From contig JACKEJ010000016.1 of the NCBI GenBank assembly GCA_020633055.1, positions 1-64,000 of the forward strand: a stretch of DNA of 64,000 nt, read 5' to 3'. A model generated the notes under the pieces. It was not told where the DNA came from and made no database searches. It saw only the letters and a program-made list of their open reading frames with translations. The DNA is from Sandaracinaceae bacterium (GTDB lineage: Bacteria > Myxococcota_A > Polyangia > Polyangiales > Houyiibacteriaceae). Position numbers and translations under genes: made by a program. Shown in pieces: positions 1 to 12,299 of this stretch (positions within the stretch are counted from its first letter, which is position 1; the number at the start of each line of letters is the position of its first letter).

Positions 1-1661
1 GAGCGCCACAGCTGGTAGGCACCGTAGTTCATCACCTCCTCGGACAGACCGAGGGAGATGTGGTTGTTGTCGCCCTCACCGCCGCGGAACGCGGACGCCT
101 CGGTGACGGTGGGCAGCTCGGGCGGGTTCTCGAGGTCGGTGATGCAGCTGCTGGCCTGCAGGGTGTTGAAGCCACCGAACAGGTCGATGGTGTACCCGAG
201 AGTGCCGCCGTTGACGTTGACCGCACGGGCTTCGCCGTCGACCGCCGCGATGATGTCCACCGCCGCGCGCAGACCGGGGGAGATGGCGGACAGGAAGTCA
301 CCCATGTCCAGGCGACCCTCGGCACCCAAGAGCAGCGGCACAGCCGTGTTCTCGTTCGAGTTGTTCATGCCGTCGCCGTTGGTGTCCTGGTAGCAGTACC
401 CATCGCTCGCCTTCGCGGCGCTGCCAGCCGGGCACAGGGTGCGCTCGTTGTTGTTGGTGGGGTCGGCCAGCGCGGGCTGCTTGAGGTCCGCGAACTGCTG
501 GATGAGATCGCCCTCGTTCACAATGCCCTCGACGGTCATCTCGATGGTCCCGTTGACGACGCCCTGGAACAGGCTCAAGAGCGCGCCAGCCAAGCCAGAG
601 CAGGTAATGCCGTAGTCCTGCGACTCGAGCCCCTGGCCCATGAAGCGCGCCGTGAGCAACTCGAACTTGCCGTAGCCCGCGCGAGCCCCAGTCGTCTGCT
701 CCGTAATGGCGATCTCGGCTCGGAAATCGATGGTCGGCGTGGAGCCCGGCTGCGTGTTGACGTTCGCCTCACAGCTCGGGACGACACCAAGACCGAGAAT
801 GGGGATGGCGCGGGGCTGACCATTGCGGTCGACACTGCGTGCAAAAATCCCGACGTCGACCCGCAGGCGGTCGGGCGTGGCGTCCACCGCGCTGATGTCG
901 AGGTTTCGCAGGTCAAGGCTGACCTGGCAGCCACCATTGTCACCCAGGCGGAGGTACGACGTGAGACCCGAGAGCGTCGCGCCGACCTCCGTCCGGAGGC
1001 GGTAGAGGCGTCCGGGCACCAACGTCGCCGAGCAGATTGGAGCGCTGATCGTGCTGCCGCCATTGCTGCAAGCGTTTGACCAGTTGGAGCCACCGTCCGT
1101 GCTCTGCTGAATCCGTACCGTTCTCGAGAACGAGTCATCGATGCCCGACTGAAAAGCGACGGCAACGGTCGCCTCGCTCACACTGAACGACGAGCTGTTG
1201 GCACTCTCCCCGAAGCTTGCTCCCGACGTACTGGCGGTACGATGGTTGTTCGGCTGCATGCAGAGGCCGATGCCCCCGTTGACGATGCCGCCGATGTCGA
1301 ACCGCTGAGCCTGCGGAGGCACCGTCACGCGGATGTCGTCCATCGTGGAGCCGGGTGCAAAGTCTGCGAGGAGCGGGGCGATGAGGGCCTCCGCGTTGTC
1401 TTCGATGAACTGGATGCCGTCGGGCGACAGGCGCACCTGCGTGGCGTTCGGGATGCGCTCCGAAGCTGGGAATCCGCCAGGAATGGGAAGGATGGAGCAC
1501 CCTTCACAGTCGCACGCACAATCGCAAGCGCCGCAGCTGTCGCAGTCGGCGAGACAGTCGTCCAAGCAGCCGTCGAGGCAGCCCGACAGGTCGAAGCCGT
1601 TGCAGCCGGTAGCCAACAACGAAAACGACACGACGAAAACTAGGCGAACCAGTCGGTCCAT
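1..1661 (-). CDS. Cys-cluster lipoprotein, C-terminus beyond the window edge
   Basis: The reading frame is open from about 1661 to the left edge, so at least 553 residues are present and the C-terminus is missing. The N-terminus is a lipoprotein signal ending in the lipobox LATGC. Immediately after it comes an extraordinary cysteine run (pattern C-x3-C-x3-C-x3-C-x2-C-x2-C-x-C-x-C-x-C-x2-C). The rest is a Ser/Thr/Asn-rich, probably beta-rich extracellular region with only scattered Cys. Three consecutive ATG codons (1667, 1664, 1661) follow a GGAG; the third gives the best spacing. It is divergent from the gene at 1750. I recognise no family. The role is unknown; metal binding by the Cys cluster is inference. 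Confidence 0.8.
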   Translation of the reverse strand, partial: MDRLVRLVFVVSFSLLATGCNGFDLSGCLDGCLDDCLADCDSCGACDCACDCEGCSILPIPGGFPASERIPNATQVRLSPDGIQFIEDNAEALIAPLLADFAPGSTMDDIRVTVPPQAQRFDIGGIVNGGIGLCMQPNNHRTASTSGASFGESANSSSFSVSEATVAVAFQSGIDDSFSRTVRIQQSTDGGSNWSNACSNGGSTISAPICSATLVPGRLYRLRTEVGATLSGLTSYLRLGDNGGCQVSLDLRNLDISAVDATPDRLRVDVGIFARSVDRNGQPRAIPILGLGVVPSCEANVNTQPGSTPTIDFRAEIAITEQTTGARAGYGKFELLTARFMGQGLESQDYGITCSGLAGALLSLFQGVVNGTIEMTVEGIVNEGDLIQQFADLKQPALADPTNNNERTLCPAGSAAKASDGYCYQDTNGDGMNNSNENTAVPLLLGAEGRLDMGDFLSAISPGLRAAVDIIAAVDGEARAVNVNGGTLGYTIDLFGGFNTLQASSCITDLENPPELPTVTEASAFRGGEGDNNHISLGLSEEVMNYGAYQLWR

Positions 1662-1749
1662 CATCATCTCCACAATCCAGTCCAGGGGAGGAAAAAAGCA
1701 CACACGCGGAGCCCGCGTTCGAACTATACGTATATCAGAGCCTCAGGCC

Positions 1750-3954
1750 ATGGATCCAGAACGGAAAGGAAAATATCTACGCCGCCGAATGTGGGTGTTG
1801 TGCGGGTTTGTGGTTCTATGTGTGCCGCAGAGCGCGACGGTTGCGGATGCGCAGGGGTTTGTGGAGGTCGGCGCAGCGAGCGGCCTCACGTTGGCGCAGC
1901 GTGAGAACGTGGGTCCGCGGATCTGCAACGCGATCCCATACGCCTGTTTGGTGGACTACACGGGTGGCGTGGCGGTGGGGGACGTGGATCGTGACGGCCT
2001 CGCAGACATCGTCTTGTCGAGGCCGGACGCGTCAATGCTGGTATACCGCGGCCGGCCGGACACCACGTTCGAAGACATCAGCGACGACATGGGGCTCGGG
2101 ACGATCCCTGGAGCCAGTGGCGTCGTGCTCACGGACATCGACGGGGACGGTGCGCTCGACCTCGTAGTGACCACCATTGGCGACGAGAGCAGTCGACTGT
2201 TCCTCAACCGGTACCCGCTCCCTTTCGCCGACCAGACGGAGAGCGAGGCGCTCTTCGACATGGATACGCCGCACGCGAGCAGCGGCTTCGGAGTCGCGGT
2301 CGGCGACTATGACCGTGACGGGGTCGTCGACCTGTTCGTGTCCCACTGGGGCGGTCGCTTCAAGGAGTGCGGTGAGTCGCGGTCGCGCTTGTATCGAGGC
2401 GAACGTTCTGTCGCAGCTTGGCTCGAGGACGTGACGGAAGCCGCAGCGCCACAGGTATTGGACTTGCAGCGGGTGACGTGGGTGTCCTACGGCGCAGGGT
2501 TTGCGGACTTCGACGAAGACGGGTGGTCCGACCTCCTCGTCACGGGCGACTTCGGCATGAGCCAGTTCTTCTGGAACGAAGGGGGGTCGTTCTCGCGCTA
2601 CGAGCCAGCGTTCGGCACCGGCCGCTTTGGTATGGGATCCACCGTCGCGGACTTCGACGGCGACGGGCATCTCGACTTCTTCATGACTGGCATCTCCCCC
2701 GACATCCTGCGGACACGCGGCCACGGCCTCTACCTGTACCGTGGTGCCAGGACGTTCGTCGATGCCACCGACGATGCCGGCGTGGCGAGCGGCGGCTGGG
2801 GGTGGGGAACGGCCGCGATGGACTACGACCATGACGGGGACATGGACATCATCGCAACGACGGGCGACAACTTCGACGGGAACCTGAACGACCCCATGGT
2901 CTTCTACCGCAACAACGGAGACGGGACATTCACGGAGGTCGCAGCGGCGCTGGGGCTCTCGGACACCATGCCTGGACGCGGTCTCGCGCTGATCGACTTT
3001 GACCGCGACGGCGACCAAGACGTAGTCGTCGTGCGCAACGGCGACACCCCGCTGCTGTACCGAAACGACGCTGGGGTGTCACTGGGTGACTACCTGCGAG
3101 TGCGCGCGCGCGGTACGCACGGGAATACGGAGGCGCTCGGCGCTCGCGTGGAGGTCAGCGTCGAGGGCCGGACGTGGGTGAGCGAGATTGGGTCGATTAC
3201 ACACTTCGTCGGACAATCCGAGCGGGTGGCCCACATCGGGCTCGGGACAAGCGCCGCCGCGCGCACGGCCACCGTGCGGGTGCGCTTCCTCGGCGGCCAC
3301 GAGGTTGTCCTGAGCGACGTCGCGCTGAACCAAGAGCTCTTGGTGACGGAGCCGGTCGAGGACGTCCCCGACCCACCCGCGCCACCCCCAGGGCCGGCAC
3401 CCGACTGCGATGGCAACGGGACACCAGACTACTGCGCGCCTGACTGCGATGAGAGCGGTAGCCCCGATGCCTGTGACGTGGCCGAGGGACGGGCGGCGGA
3501 TTGCAACGGCAACGGTGCGATCGACGCATGCGAGATCTCGAGTGGTCTGGAACGGGACTGCAACGCAGACGCCGTCCCGGATTCATGTGAAATCGCGGAT
3601 GACGCAGCGCTTGACTGCAACCTGGATGGTTGGCTGGACAGCTGCATTGCAGCCGCTTGCGGAATGCAGGATGCGGGCACGGTTCAGGACGCTGGGGTCG
3701 AAGCAGATGCAGGAGGCCACACCCTCGACGGTGGCGTCTCAGTGCCGGAAGCGGGGACGTCGCCGCAGGACGCGGGACGTGCGCCCGATGCTGCGGGTGG
3801 GGACGCGGGGCAACACGACCAACGCGTGCCAAGTAGCCGCGGCGCTGGTTGCGCGGTGGGCCGCGCCCGATTCGAAGACAGGGCTGTCACAGCCTGGGGC
3901 GCTTGCAGCATCCTGCTACTCGTCGCGCGTCTGCGGCGTCGCTGGACGCGATAG
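1750..3954 (+). CDS. Secreted FG-GAP/ASPIC-UnbV protein with MYXO-CTERM-like tail
   Basis: This is a 734-residue exported protein. A signal peptide is followed by repeated DxDxDGxxD calcium-binding FG-GAP/VCBS blades (about residues 40-440) that would form a beta-propeller. An ASPIC/UnbV domain follows (about 447-533, with GARVEV and a conserved IGLG), then four Cys-rich units of the type DCNGNGxxDxCEI (about 551-637) and a low-complexity Asp/Ala/Gly linker. The last ~40 residues carry GAGCAVG, a hydrophobic helix and RRRWTR, which fits a MYXO-CTERM sorting signal with its single Cys. The frame is open upstream to 1333, but the Met at 1750 starts the signal peptide. Function is probably cell-surface or adhesive; the ligand is unknown. 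Confidence 0.85.
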   Translation: MDPERKGKYLRRRMWVLCGFVVLCVPQSATVADAQGFVEVGAASGLTLAQRENVGPRICNAIPYACLVDYTGGVAVGDVDRDGLADIVLSRPDASMLVYRGRPDTTFEDISDDMGLGTIPGASGVVLTDIDGDGALDLVVTTIGDESSRLFLNRYPLPFADQTESEALFDMDTPHASSGFGVAVGDYDRDGVVDLFVSHWGGRFKECGESRSRLYRGERSVAAWLEDVTEAAAPQVLDLQRVTWVSYGAGFADFDEDGWSDLLVTGDFGMSQFFWNEGGSFSRYEPAFGTGRFGMGSTVADFDGDGHLDFFMTGISPDILRTRGHGLYLYRGARTFVDATDDAGVASGGWGWGTAAMDYDHDGDMDIIATTGDNFDGNLNDPMVFYRNNGDGTFTEVAAALGLSDTMPGRGLALIDFDRDGDQDVVVVRNGDTPLLYRNDAGVSLGDYLRVRARGTHGNTEALGARVEVSVEGRTWVSEIGSITHFVGQSERVAHIGLGTSAAARTATVRVRFLGGHEVVLSDVALNQELLVTEPVEDVPDPPAPPPGPAPDCDGNGTPDYCAPDCDESGSPDACDVAEGRAADCNGNGAIDACEISSGLERDCNADAVPDSCEIADDAALDCNLDGWLDSCIAAACGMQDAGTVQDAGVEADAGGHTLDGGVSVPEAGTSPQDAGRAPDAAGGDAGQHDQRVPSSRGAGCAVGRARFEDRAVTAWGACSILLLVARLRRRWTR

Positions 3955-4009
3955 GCCCCGCTCCTCCACGCGATTGCCACGCTGCTGACATCGACGCTAC
4001 GCTGGTCGG

Positions 4010-4444
4010 ATGAAGAACCAAGCCCGTGTCTGGATGGCGCTGATGACTGGGTTGTTGAGCCTCGCGGCGTGCGGAGGGTCGGAGACCAACCTCTATGCAC
4101 AGTTGAGCGACGCGGAGGACGACGCCGTCGCCGTATTGTGTGAATGTTTCGCGGCCACCGGCGCCAACTCCGAGCAAGAGTGCGTCAGCAACTTCGGAGG
4201 CGACACTACGCCGACCGAAGAGGCCTGCGCAGCCAGCGTGTACGAGACGTTCCGTGCGGAAGCCCTCGAGAACACACGCTGCCGAGTCCGAGTGTACGAC
4301 GAGGCGATCGACTGCCTGAACGACGTCGCCGCGTGCGACCAGCCTGCGGTAGAGGCCTGCTTCGACGCCGCCGGCGCAGGCATCGAGGCCTGCCCGTCGC
4401 TGCCGGACACGATCGAGCAAGCGTACGACGCCTGCTTCGATTGA
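4010..4444 (+). CDS. Small Cys-containing lipoprotein
   Basis: This 144-residue protein has a clear lipoprotein signal peptide ending in LAAC (Cys about residue 21). The mature part is acidic, with about ten regularly spaced cysteines in motifs such as CECF and CFDAAG, suggesting a small disulfide-bonded helical domain. It lies 55 bp downstream of the FG-GAP protein on the same strand and may be co-transcribed with it. I recognise no family. Small Cys-rich lipoproteins of this kind are frequent in myxobacterial genomes, but their roles are mostly unknown. Confidence 0.75.
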   Translation: MKNQARVWMALMTGLLSLAACGGSETNLYAQLSDAEDDAVAVLCECFAATGANSEQECVSNFGGDTTPTEEACAASVYETFRAEALENTRCRVRVYDEAIDCLNDVAACDQPAVEACFDAAGAGIEACPSLPDTIEQAYDACFD

Positions 4445-4575
4445 GGCTGAATCCGACTGCGGACCGTACCCAGCTGGAATCATCGGTCCACATCGTCCGC
4501 GGCCCACGGCGCAAGATTGCGTGATAGCCTGATGGCGGATGCGCCGGGGGGGTGTGTCCGGGGATGGAGGTTGCG

Positions 4576-7729
<3,154 letters not shown>

Positions 7730-7894
7730 GTCTGGGTCCGAGGGTGCGTCGGAGGGCCGGCGCGCCAGTGGCGGCAGCTCTCAGCGCAGCGGGCGTGGAC
7801 TCACGCGCGCGGCCCGAGGGATCCAAGCAGCGGATTGCGCGTGACGAGCCCCGCCATCCCGGCTGACGCCCGACGCGTGGACATCGGCGCGGCG

Positions 7895-9181
7895 TTACGC
7901 GGACGCGAGAGCGATCGCCGGCGGGAGCGGCCTGGTCCAAGCGCGGTCACCACGACGCAGGTTGGCGGTCTGCTCGAGGAGGAACACGGGGAGTGCGGCC
8001 GAGACCCCATGGCGCTGACCGAGCGTCAGAACGGCGCCTGCGATGCTCCGCAGCGCGTCTTCCACCACCGTCGTCGCCCGGGAGCGCGGCATGCCCCAGC
8101 GCTCTGCTTCGCGCACCAGGTGCCCCACCGTGATCACGCCCGGCGCGAACTCACCATTCACCGCCATGGCGAGGGGGTCGCTTTCCCCGCGTGTGAAGAG
8201 GACCTGGGGGACGATGTCGTAGGCCTCCGCCAGGCGCGCCTCCCCGGGCGCTCCAAACGCATCCGCGAGCGTGGGCAGCAGCACGGAGAAGTTCTTCGCG
8301 TGCGCGTCGGTGTTGCCAGCCACGACGTTGAGCGTGGTGAGCGCGAGCAGGCGGTCGCGCCCAGTGGCGCGGGGCGAGAGCGCGGAGCCCCCGACCAGTC
8401 GCGCGATGGAAGCCAGGCTGGCGCGCGCGTTCACGGTCTCGTACTTGGCGTTGCCGCCCCAGGGCAGGCCCAGCGCTTGGGCCGCGTCCTCTTGGTGGAT
8501 GCGCTCGATGCCGTCGACCGTGCGTCGGCGGTCGTAGCGCTCCACCACCAACACGGTGCGCTCGCCAGCTTGCTCGATGCGAGCGTCGTGCGTGGAGAGC
8601 CCGAGCGCCTTGGCCACGTCGTTGAGATAGGCCTCCGCGCGTAGACGTGCCGCGTGCTCATTGGGGACGGGCTTGAGCAGGTGCGTGGACGGCGTGCTCC
8701 CGCGCCCGATGAGCCAGTGCTCGGCGCGTGCGTCCCAGGTGAGCGCGACCTTTGGCTGAACCCCCGCAGCGGAGGACCCGCCGCCACCCACGGTGCTGCC
8801 GCGGATGTAGCCCGCGGCGCGCTCGAGGACGCGGTCGTACTCGGTTTCGTCGATGACGATGGGCTCGAGGGGGGGTCGCGGCTCCCCGATGGTGACGCTG
8901 CCGCCGACGTCGGCGCCCACCTCGGCCAGTAGTCCGACCAAGTCATTGGAGGCCCGCCGCGTCTCCTGCGCGAGGCGCTCGAGGCCGGCTCCTTCCGGCA
9001 AGAGCCCGCCGAAGAAGGGGCCGGCCGGGAGGCCCGCGGCGCCAAAGGGCAGCGAGTGGGACAGCACCCGTGCGTTCAGAGGCGCGAGCCGTGCCCAGTG
9101 GTCCACCCAGCGGAGGGTGCCGTCTGGGAGCAGCTCACCAATCTCCACCCCGGAGAGGCGCACGACCAACGGCTCAGTCAC
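7895..9181 (-). CDS. hipA: HipA-family serine/threonine kinase toxin
   Basis: This 428-residue HipA-type kinase carries the N-terminal HipA domain, the Gly-rich SSAAGVQPK loop (residues 136-144), HLLKP (167-171), ERYDR, HQEDAAQALG (229-238), the catalytic loop GNTDAHAKNFS with Asp292, and the metal-binding YDIV (Asp322). In the family, HipA phosphorylates a cellular target (GltX in E. coli) and induces growth arrest or persistence. Its start overlaps the end of the upstream HTH gene by 8 nt, the usual antitoxin-toxin order. All catalytic residues I can check are present, so the toxin appears intact. Confidence 0.93.
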   Translation of the reverse strand: MTEPLVVRLSGVEIGELLPDGTLRWVDHWARLAPLNARVLSHSLPFGAAGLPAGPFFGGLLPEGAGLERLAQETRRASNDLVGLLAEVGADVGGSVTIGEPRPPLEPIVIDETEYDRVLERAAGYIRGSTVGGGGSSAAGVQPKVALTWDARAEHWLIGRGSTPSTHLLKPVPNEHAARLRAEAYLNDVAKALGLSTHDARIEQAGERTVLVVERYDRRRTVDGIERIHQEDAAQALGLPWGGNAKYETVNARASLASIARLVGGSALSPRATGRDRLLALTTLNVVAGNTDAHAKNFSVLLPTLADAFGAPGEARLAEAYDIVPQVLFTRGESDPLAMAVNGEFAPGVITVGHLVREAERWGMPRSRATTVVEDALRSIAGAVLTLGQRHGVSAALPVFLLEQTANLRRGDRAWTRPLPPAIALASA

Positions 9182-9395
9182 TGGACACCGTGGCCCGCAG
9201 GTGGATGCCCAGCGCCGCGAGCACGGCGAAGTAGCGTTCGTTGATGTGCTTGCCCTTCCCGGCTTCGAGCTCGGACAGCCACCGCTGGCTGACGCCGAGC
9301 CGCGCGGCGAGGTCGCGTTGGGTGATGCCGTGGGACTCGCGGGTGTGACGCACCAGCCGGCCGAGGTCGGCTGGGGACGCGATGATGGCCTCCAT
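9174..9395 (-). CDS. hipB: HipB-like XRE-family antitoxin
   Basis: This 73-residue protein is almost entirely one helix-turn-helix domain of the XRE/Cro type (GITQRDLAARLGVSQRWLSELEAGK, residues about 23-47, split here as one domain). A short tail follows. By analogy with HipB it would neutralise HipA and repress its own operon. It is the first gene of the pair and overlaps hipA by 8 nt. The palindromic sites at 9416-9451 sit just upstream of its ATG and are the probable operator. Confidence 0.88.
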   Translation of the reverse strand: MEAIIASPADLGRLVRHTRESHGITQRDLAARLGVSQRWLSELEAGKGKHINERYFAVLAALGIHLRATVSSD

Positions 9396-9415
9396 GGGTG
9401 CTCCGATGACGAAAG

Positions 9416-9451
9416 GGTAATGCGTGCGCAGCGATTACCTTAGCGTAATCG
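9416..9451. promoter_or_regulatory. Probable hipBA operator
   Basis: Three copies of one half-site lie 21-56 bp upstream of hipB. CGATTAC (9432-9438) and GTAATCG (9445-9451) form a perfect 7-bp inverted repeat with a 6-nt spacer. GGTAAT (9416-9421) faces ATTACC (9434-9439) at 12 nt. This fits autorepression by a HipB dimer. The assignment rests on position and symmetry only. Confidence 0.65.
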
Positions 9452-9696
9452 AGTGTGCGTGACTACGAAATCGTCATCGGCGTGACCCGATGGCACACGA
9501 GCGCCGTGGGTATGACCATGCGCCTGCTGCGGGAGGACCGGCACGCCCGGGCCGATGGACGCCGAGCTTGGTTGCGCTGTAAGCGGGGACGGCTGCGTCG
9601 GGGTGTGGGCGCAGCTGCGTCTCCAGCCACCCGTTACCAACGGCCCGAGCCCATGAGCGCACAACTCGTGCCCGTTGCGGCCGAAGACGGCCGGGC

Positions 9697-10704
9697 ATGG
9701 CGAAGCACGACGCGTTGTTCAAGAGGATCTTCTCCGCCCCGGAGCACGCGGCCGGCGAGCTGCGCACCATGCTCCCGGGCTCGCTCGTGGCGCAGCTGGA
9801 CCTCGACAGCCTGGAGGTGGTCGAGGGCAGCTTCGTGTCGAAGGAGCTGCGCCTGCGGCACACCGACCTGCTGTTCCGGGTGCCCTTCCGCGAGCCTCGT
9901 CACGGGCAACGGTACGTGTACGTCTACGTGCTGCTCGAGCACCAGAGCCGCGCCGACCCGGACATGCCCTTCCGCATCCTCGAGTACGTGGTGCGCATCT
10001 GGGCCAAGCTCCGCGCCGACGAGCCGCGCCGGGGGACGCTGCCGCTGGTGCTCCCACTGGTGGTGCACCACGGCGCCCGCGCGTGGAGCGCGCCTACCTC
10101 CGTACATGCCATGGTGGAGGGCCTGGCCGAGTACCCTGAGCTGCGGCGCTTCGTGCCCAACCTCGACCTGCTCATCGACGACCTCGCCGTGGCCAGCAAC
10201 GCGGAGCTGATGGACCGGCCGCTGGCGCCCGTAGCCCGCGTGGCCTCTTGGCTGCTGCGCGATGGCCGCGATGTCCGTGCCGTCCTCGCCCACCTGGAGT
10301 TCTGGGCCGCGCTGCTCACCCTCGTAGCGGAGCAGCACGCGGATGATTTCGAGGCGCTGCTGCGCTACATATTGCTGGCTGGCGGTGAGCAATCCCTCGA
10401 AGATGTCCGCCGCGCCATCCTGATACACGTCCCCACCGCGGAGGGTCCCTTGGCGTCAGCCGGTGAACAACTCATTCAGCAAGGCCGCGAGCAGGGCCTG
10501 CAGCAAGGCCTACAGCAGGGCCTACAGCAGGGCTCTCTCGCCGCGCTGCGCGCTACGTTGCGAAACCTCCTGCGCGCGCGCTTTGGATCGCTGGACGCTG
10601 CGCTCGATGCGCGTGTCGATGCCGCGGCCGGGCCCGAGCTGGAGCAGATGCTCGTCCGCGTGCTGACCGCCGCGAGTCCCGCGGAGGTCTTGGGCGACGG
10701 TTGA
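9697..10704 (+). CDS. Rpn-family recombination-promoting nuclease / transposase_31-like protein, copy 1
   Basis: This 335-residue protein starts with the hallmark HDALFKRIFS. A PD-(D/E)XK-like core follows, with Asp57 in HTDLLF and Glu81-x-Gln83 in LEHQS, and then the conserved MPFRILEYVVRIW. The family (YhgA/Rpn, PF04754-like) includes E. coli RpnA-type nucleases that promote RecA-independent recombination. The C-terminus has an oligomerisation-like QQGL repeat (about residues 265-280) before a conserved helical tail ending EVLGDG. A closely similar second gene follows at 10846 and a decayed third copy at about 11870. The duplication includes at least 40 bp upstream of the ATG. Confidence 0.88.
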   Translation: MAKHDALFKRIFSAPEHAAGELRTMLPGSLVAQLDLDSLEVVEGSFVSKELRLRHTDLLFRVPFREPRHGQRYVYVYVLLEHQSRADPDMPFRILEYVVRIWAKLRADEPRRGTLPLVLPLVVHHGARAWSAPTSVHAMVEGLAEYPELRRFVPNLDLLIDDLAVASNAELMDRPLAPVARVASWLLRDGRDVRAVLAHLEFWAALLTLVAEQHADDFEALLRYILLAGGEQSLEDVRRAILIHVPTAEGPLASAGEQLIQQGREQGLQQGLQQGLQQGSLAALRATLRNLLRARFGSLDAALDARVDAAAGPELEQMLVRVLTAASPAEVLGDG

Positions 10705-10845
10705 CGTCCGGGTGAACGCTCCTGAGCCGGTCGGCGTCGCGTGACGTGGTGCCGGCTGGCACCGTCCCGCAGGAAGCTTGGGCCCGTAGTCGCGCGAACA
10801 CATGAGCGCGCAACTCGTGCCCGTGGCGGCCGAAGACGGCCGGGC

Positions 10846-11841
10846 ATGGCGAAGCACGACGCGCTGTTCAAGAGGATCTTCTCCGCCCCCGAGCACGCGG
10901 CCGGCGAGCTGCGCACCATGCTCCCGGGCTCGCTCGTGGCGCAGCTGGACCTCGACAAGCTGGAGGTGGTGGAGGGGAGCTTCGTGTCCAAGGAACTCCG
11001 CCTGCGCCACACCGACCTGCTGTTCCGGGTGCCCTTCCGCAAGCCTCGTCACGGGCAACGGTACGTGTACGTCTACGTGCTGCTGGAGCACCAGAGCAGG
11101 GCCGACCCGGACATGCCCTTCCGCATCCTCGAGTACGTGGTGCGCATCTGGGCCAAACTCCGCGCCGACGAGCCCCACCGGGGGACGCTGCCCCTCGTGG
11201 TCCCGCTGGTGGTCCACCACGGCGCCCGGGCGTGGAGCGCGCCCAGGTCCGTGCACGGCATGGTGGAAGGACTCGCCGAGCACCCTGAACTGCGACGCTT
11301 CGTTCCCAACCTCGACCTGCTGATCGACGACCTCGCCGTGGCCAGCAACGCGGAGCTGATGGGCCGCCCGCTCGCACCCGTGGCCCGGGTGGCCTCCTGG
11401 CTGCTGCGCGATGGCCGCGACGTTCATGCCGTCCTCGCCCACCTGGAGTTCTGGGCCGCGCTGCTCACCGTCGTGGCGGAACAGCACCCGGATGAACTCG
11501 AAGCGCTGCTGCGCTACATTCTGTTGGCGGCGGGCGAGCAATCTGTTGAAGATGTCCGCCGCGCGATCCTGATACACGTCCCCACCGCGGAGGGTCCCTT
11601 GGCATCAGCCGGTGAACAACTCATTCAGCAAGGCCGCGAGCAGGGCCTACAGCAGGGCCTCGAGCGGGGCTCTCTGGCCGCGCTGCGCGCCACGTTGCGC
11701 AAACAGCTGAGCGCGCGCTTTGGGTCGCTGCACGTAGCGCTCGAAGCACGTATCGACGCCGCGACCGCGCCCCAACTGGACCAGATGCTCGTCCGCGTGC
11801 TGACCGCCACGAGCGCAGACGAGGTCCTGGGCGACGGCTGA
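10846..11841 (+). CDS. Rpn-family nuclease-like protein, copy 2
   Basis: This 331-residue paralogue of the gene at 9697 is nearly identical over most of its length and conserves HDALFKRIF, the HTDLLF Asp and LEHQS. The start is set by identity with copy 1; the frame is open further upstream to 10741, but that part is leader DNA shared with copy 1. Copy 2 has one fewer QQGL unit in the C-terminal repeat (QGLQQGLERG against QGLQQGLQQGLQQG), which explains the four-residue length difference. The two ATGs are 1149 bp apart, so this is a direct tandem duplication. Both copies look intact. Confidence 0.87.
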   Translation: MAKHDALFKRIFSAPEHAAGELRTMLPGSLVAQLDLDKLEVVEGSFVSKELRLRHTDLLFRVPFRKPRHGQRYVYVYVLLEHQSRADPDMPFRILEYVVRIWAKLRADEPHRGTLPLVVPLVVHHGARAWSAPRSVHGMVEGLAEHPELRRFVPNLDLLIDDLAVASNAELMGRPLAPVARVASWLLRDGRDVHAVLAHLEFWAALLTVVAEQHPDELEALLRYILLAAGEQSVEDVRRAILIHVPTAEGPLASAGEQLIQQGREQGLQQGLERGSLAALRATLRKQLSARFGSLHVALEARIDAATAPQLDQMLVRVLTATSADEVLGDG

Positions 11842-11869
11842 CTGCGTGAGCCAAGCTCCGCACCGGCGG

Positions 11870-12237
11870 GACCACCGGGGGACGCTGCCCCTGGTGGTCC
11901 CGCCGGTGGTGCACCACGGCGCCCGCGCTTGGAGCGCGCCTACCTCCGTACATGCCATGGTGGAGGGCCTGGCCGAGCACCCGGCCCTGCGACGCTTCGT
12001 GCCCAACCTCGACGTACTGATCGACGACCTCGCCGCTGCCAGCAACGCGGAGCTGATGGGCCGCCCGCCCTGGCTGCCCTGCGGGGCACGTTGCGCAACC
12101 TGCTGAGCGCGCGGATCGGTTCGCTCGACGCTGCGCTCGACGCGCGTGTGGACGCTGCGACCGGGTCCGAGCTGGAGCAGATGCTCATCCGCGTGCTGAC
12201 CGCCACGAGCGCTGTGGAGGTCTTGGGCGACGGCTGA
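11870..12237 (+). pseudogene. Decayed third copy of the Rpn-family gene
   Basis: This remnant lies directly downstream of copy 2. It begins inside the gene, at the region matching GTLPLVVP.VVHHGARAWSA, and runs through FVPNLDVLIDDLAAASNAELMGRP. It then jumps to the C-terminal LAALRGTLRNLL and ends with the same EVLGDG. The N-terminal nuclease motifs and roughly 110 internal residues are gone, and the two parts are in different frames (switch near 12066-12080). It is a deletion derivative and cannot make the family protein. Confidence 0.8.
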
Positions 12238-12299
12238 CCCGCGAGGTCGTCACAGCACGTTCGAGCGGCCGTCCGAGCTGCCGCGGGTCGCTCGGTGCT

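Noticed and set aside
1725..1734. TATACGTATA palindrome as an operator
   Set aside because: It is a 10-bp palindrome in the divergent gap of the first two genes, but it could equally be promoter -10 sequence; there is no second copy or known regulator.
7730..7894. Small gene between the RCC1 lipoprotein and hipA
   Set aside because: Short open frames are present, but none has a ribosome-binding site, signal peptide or family resemblance.
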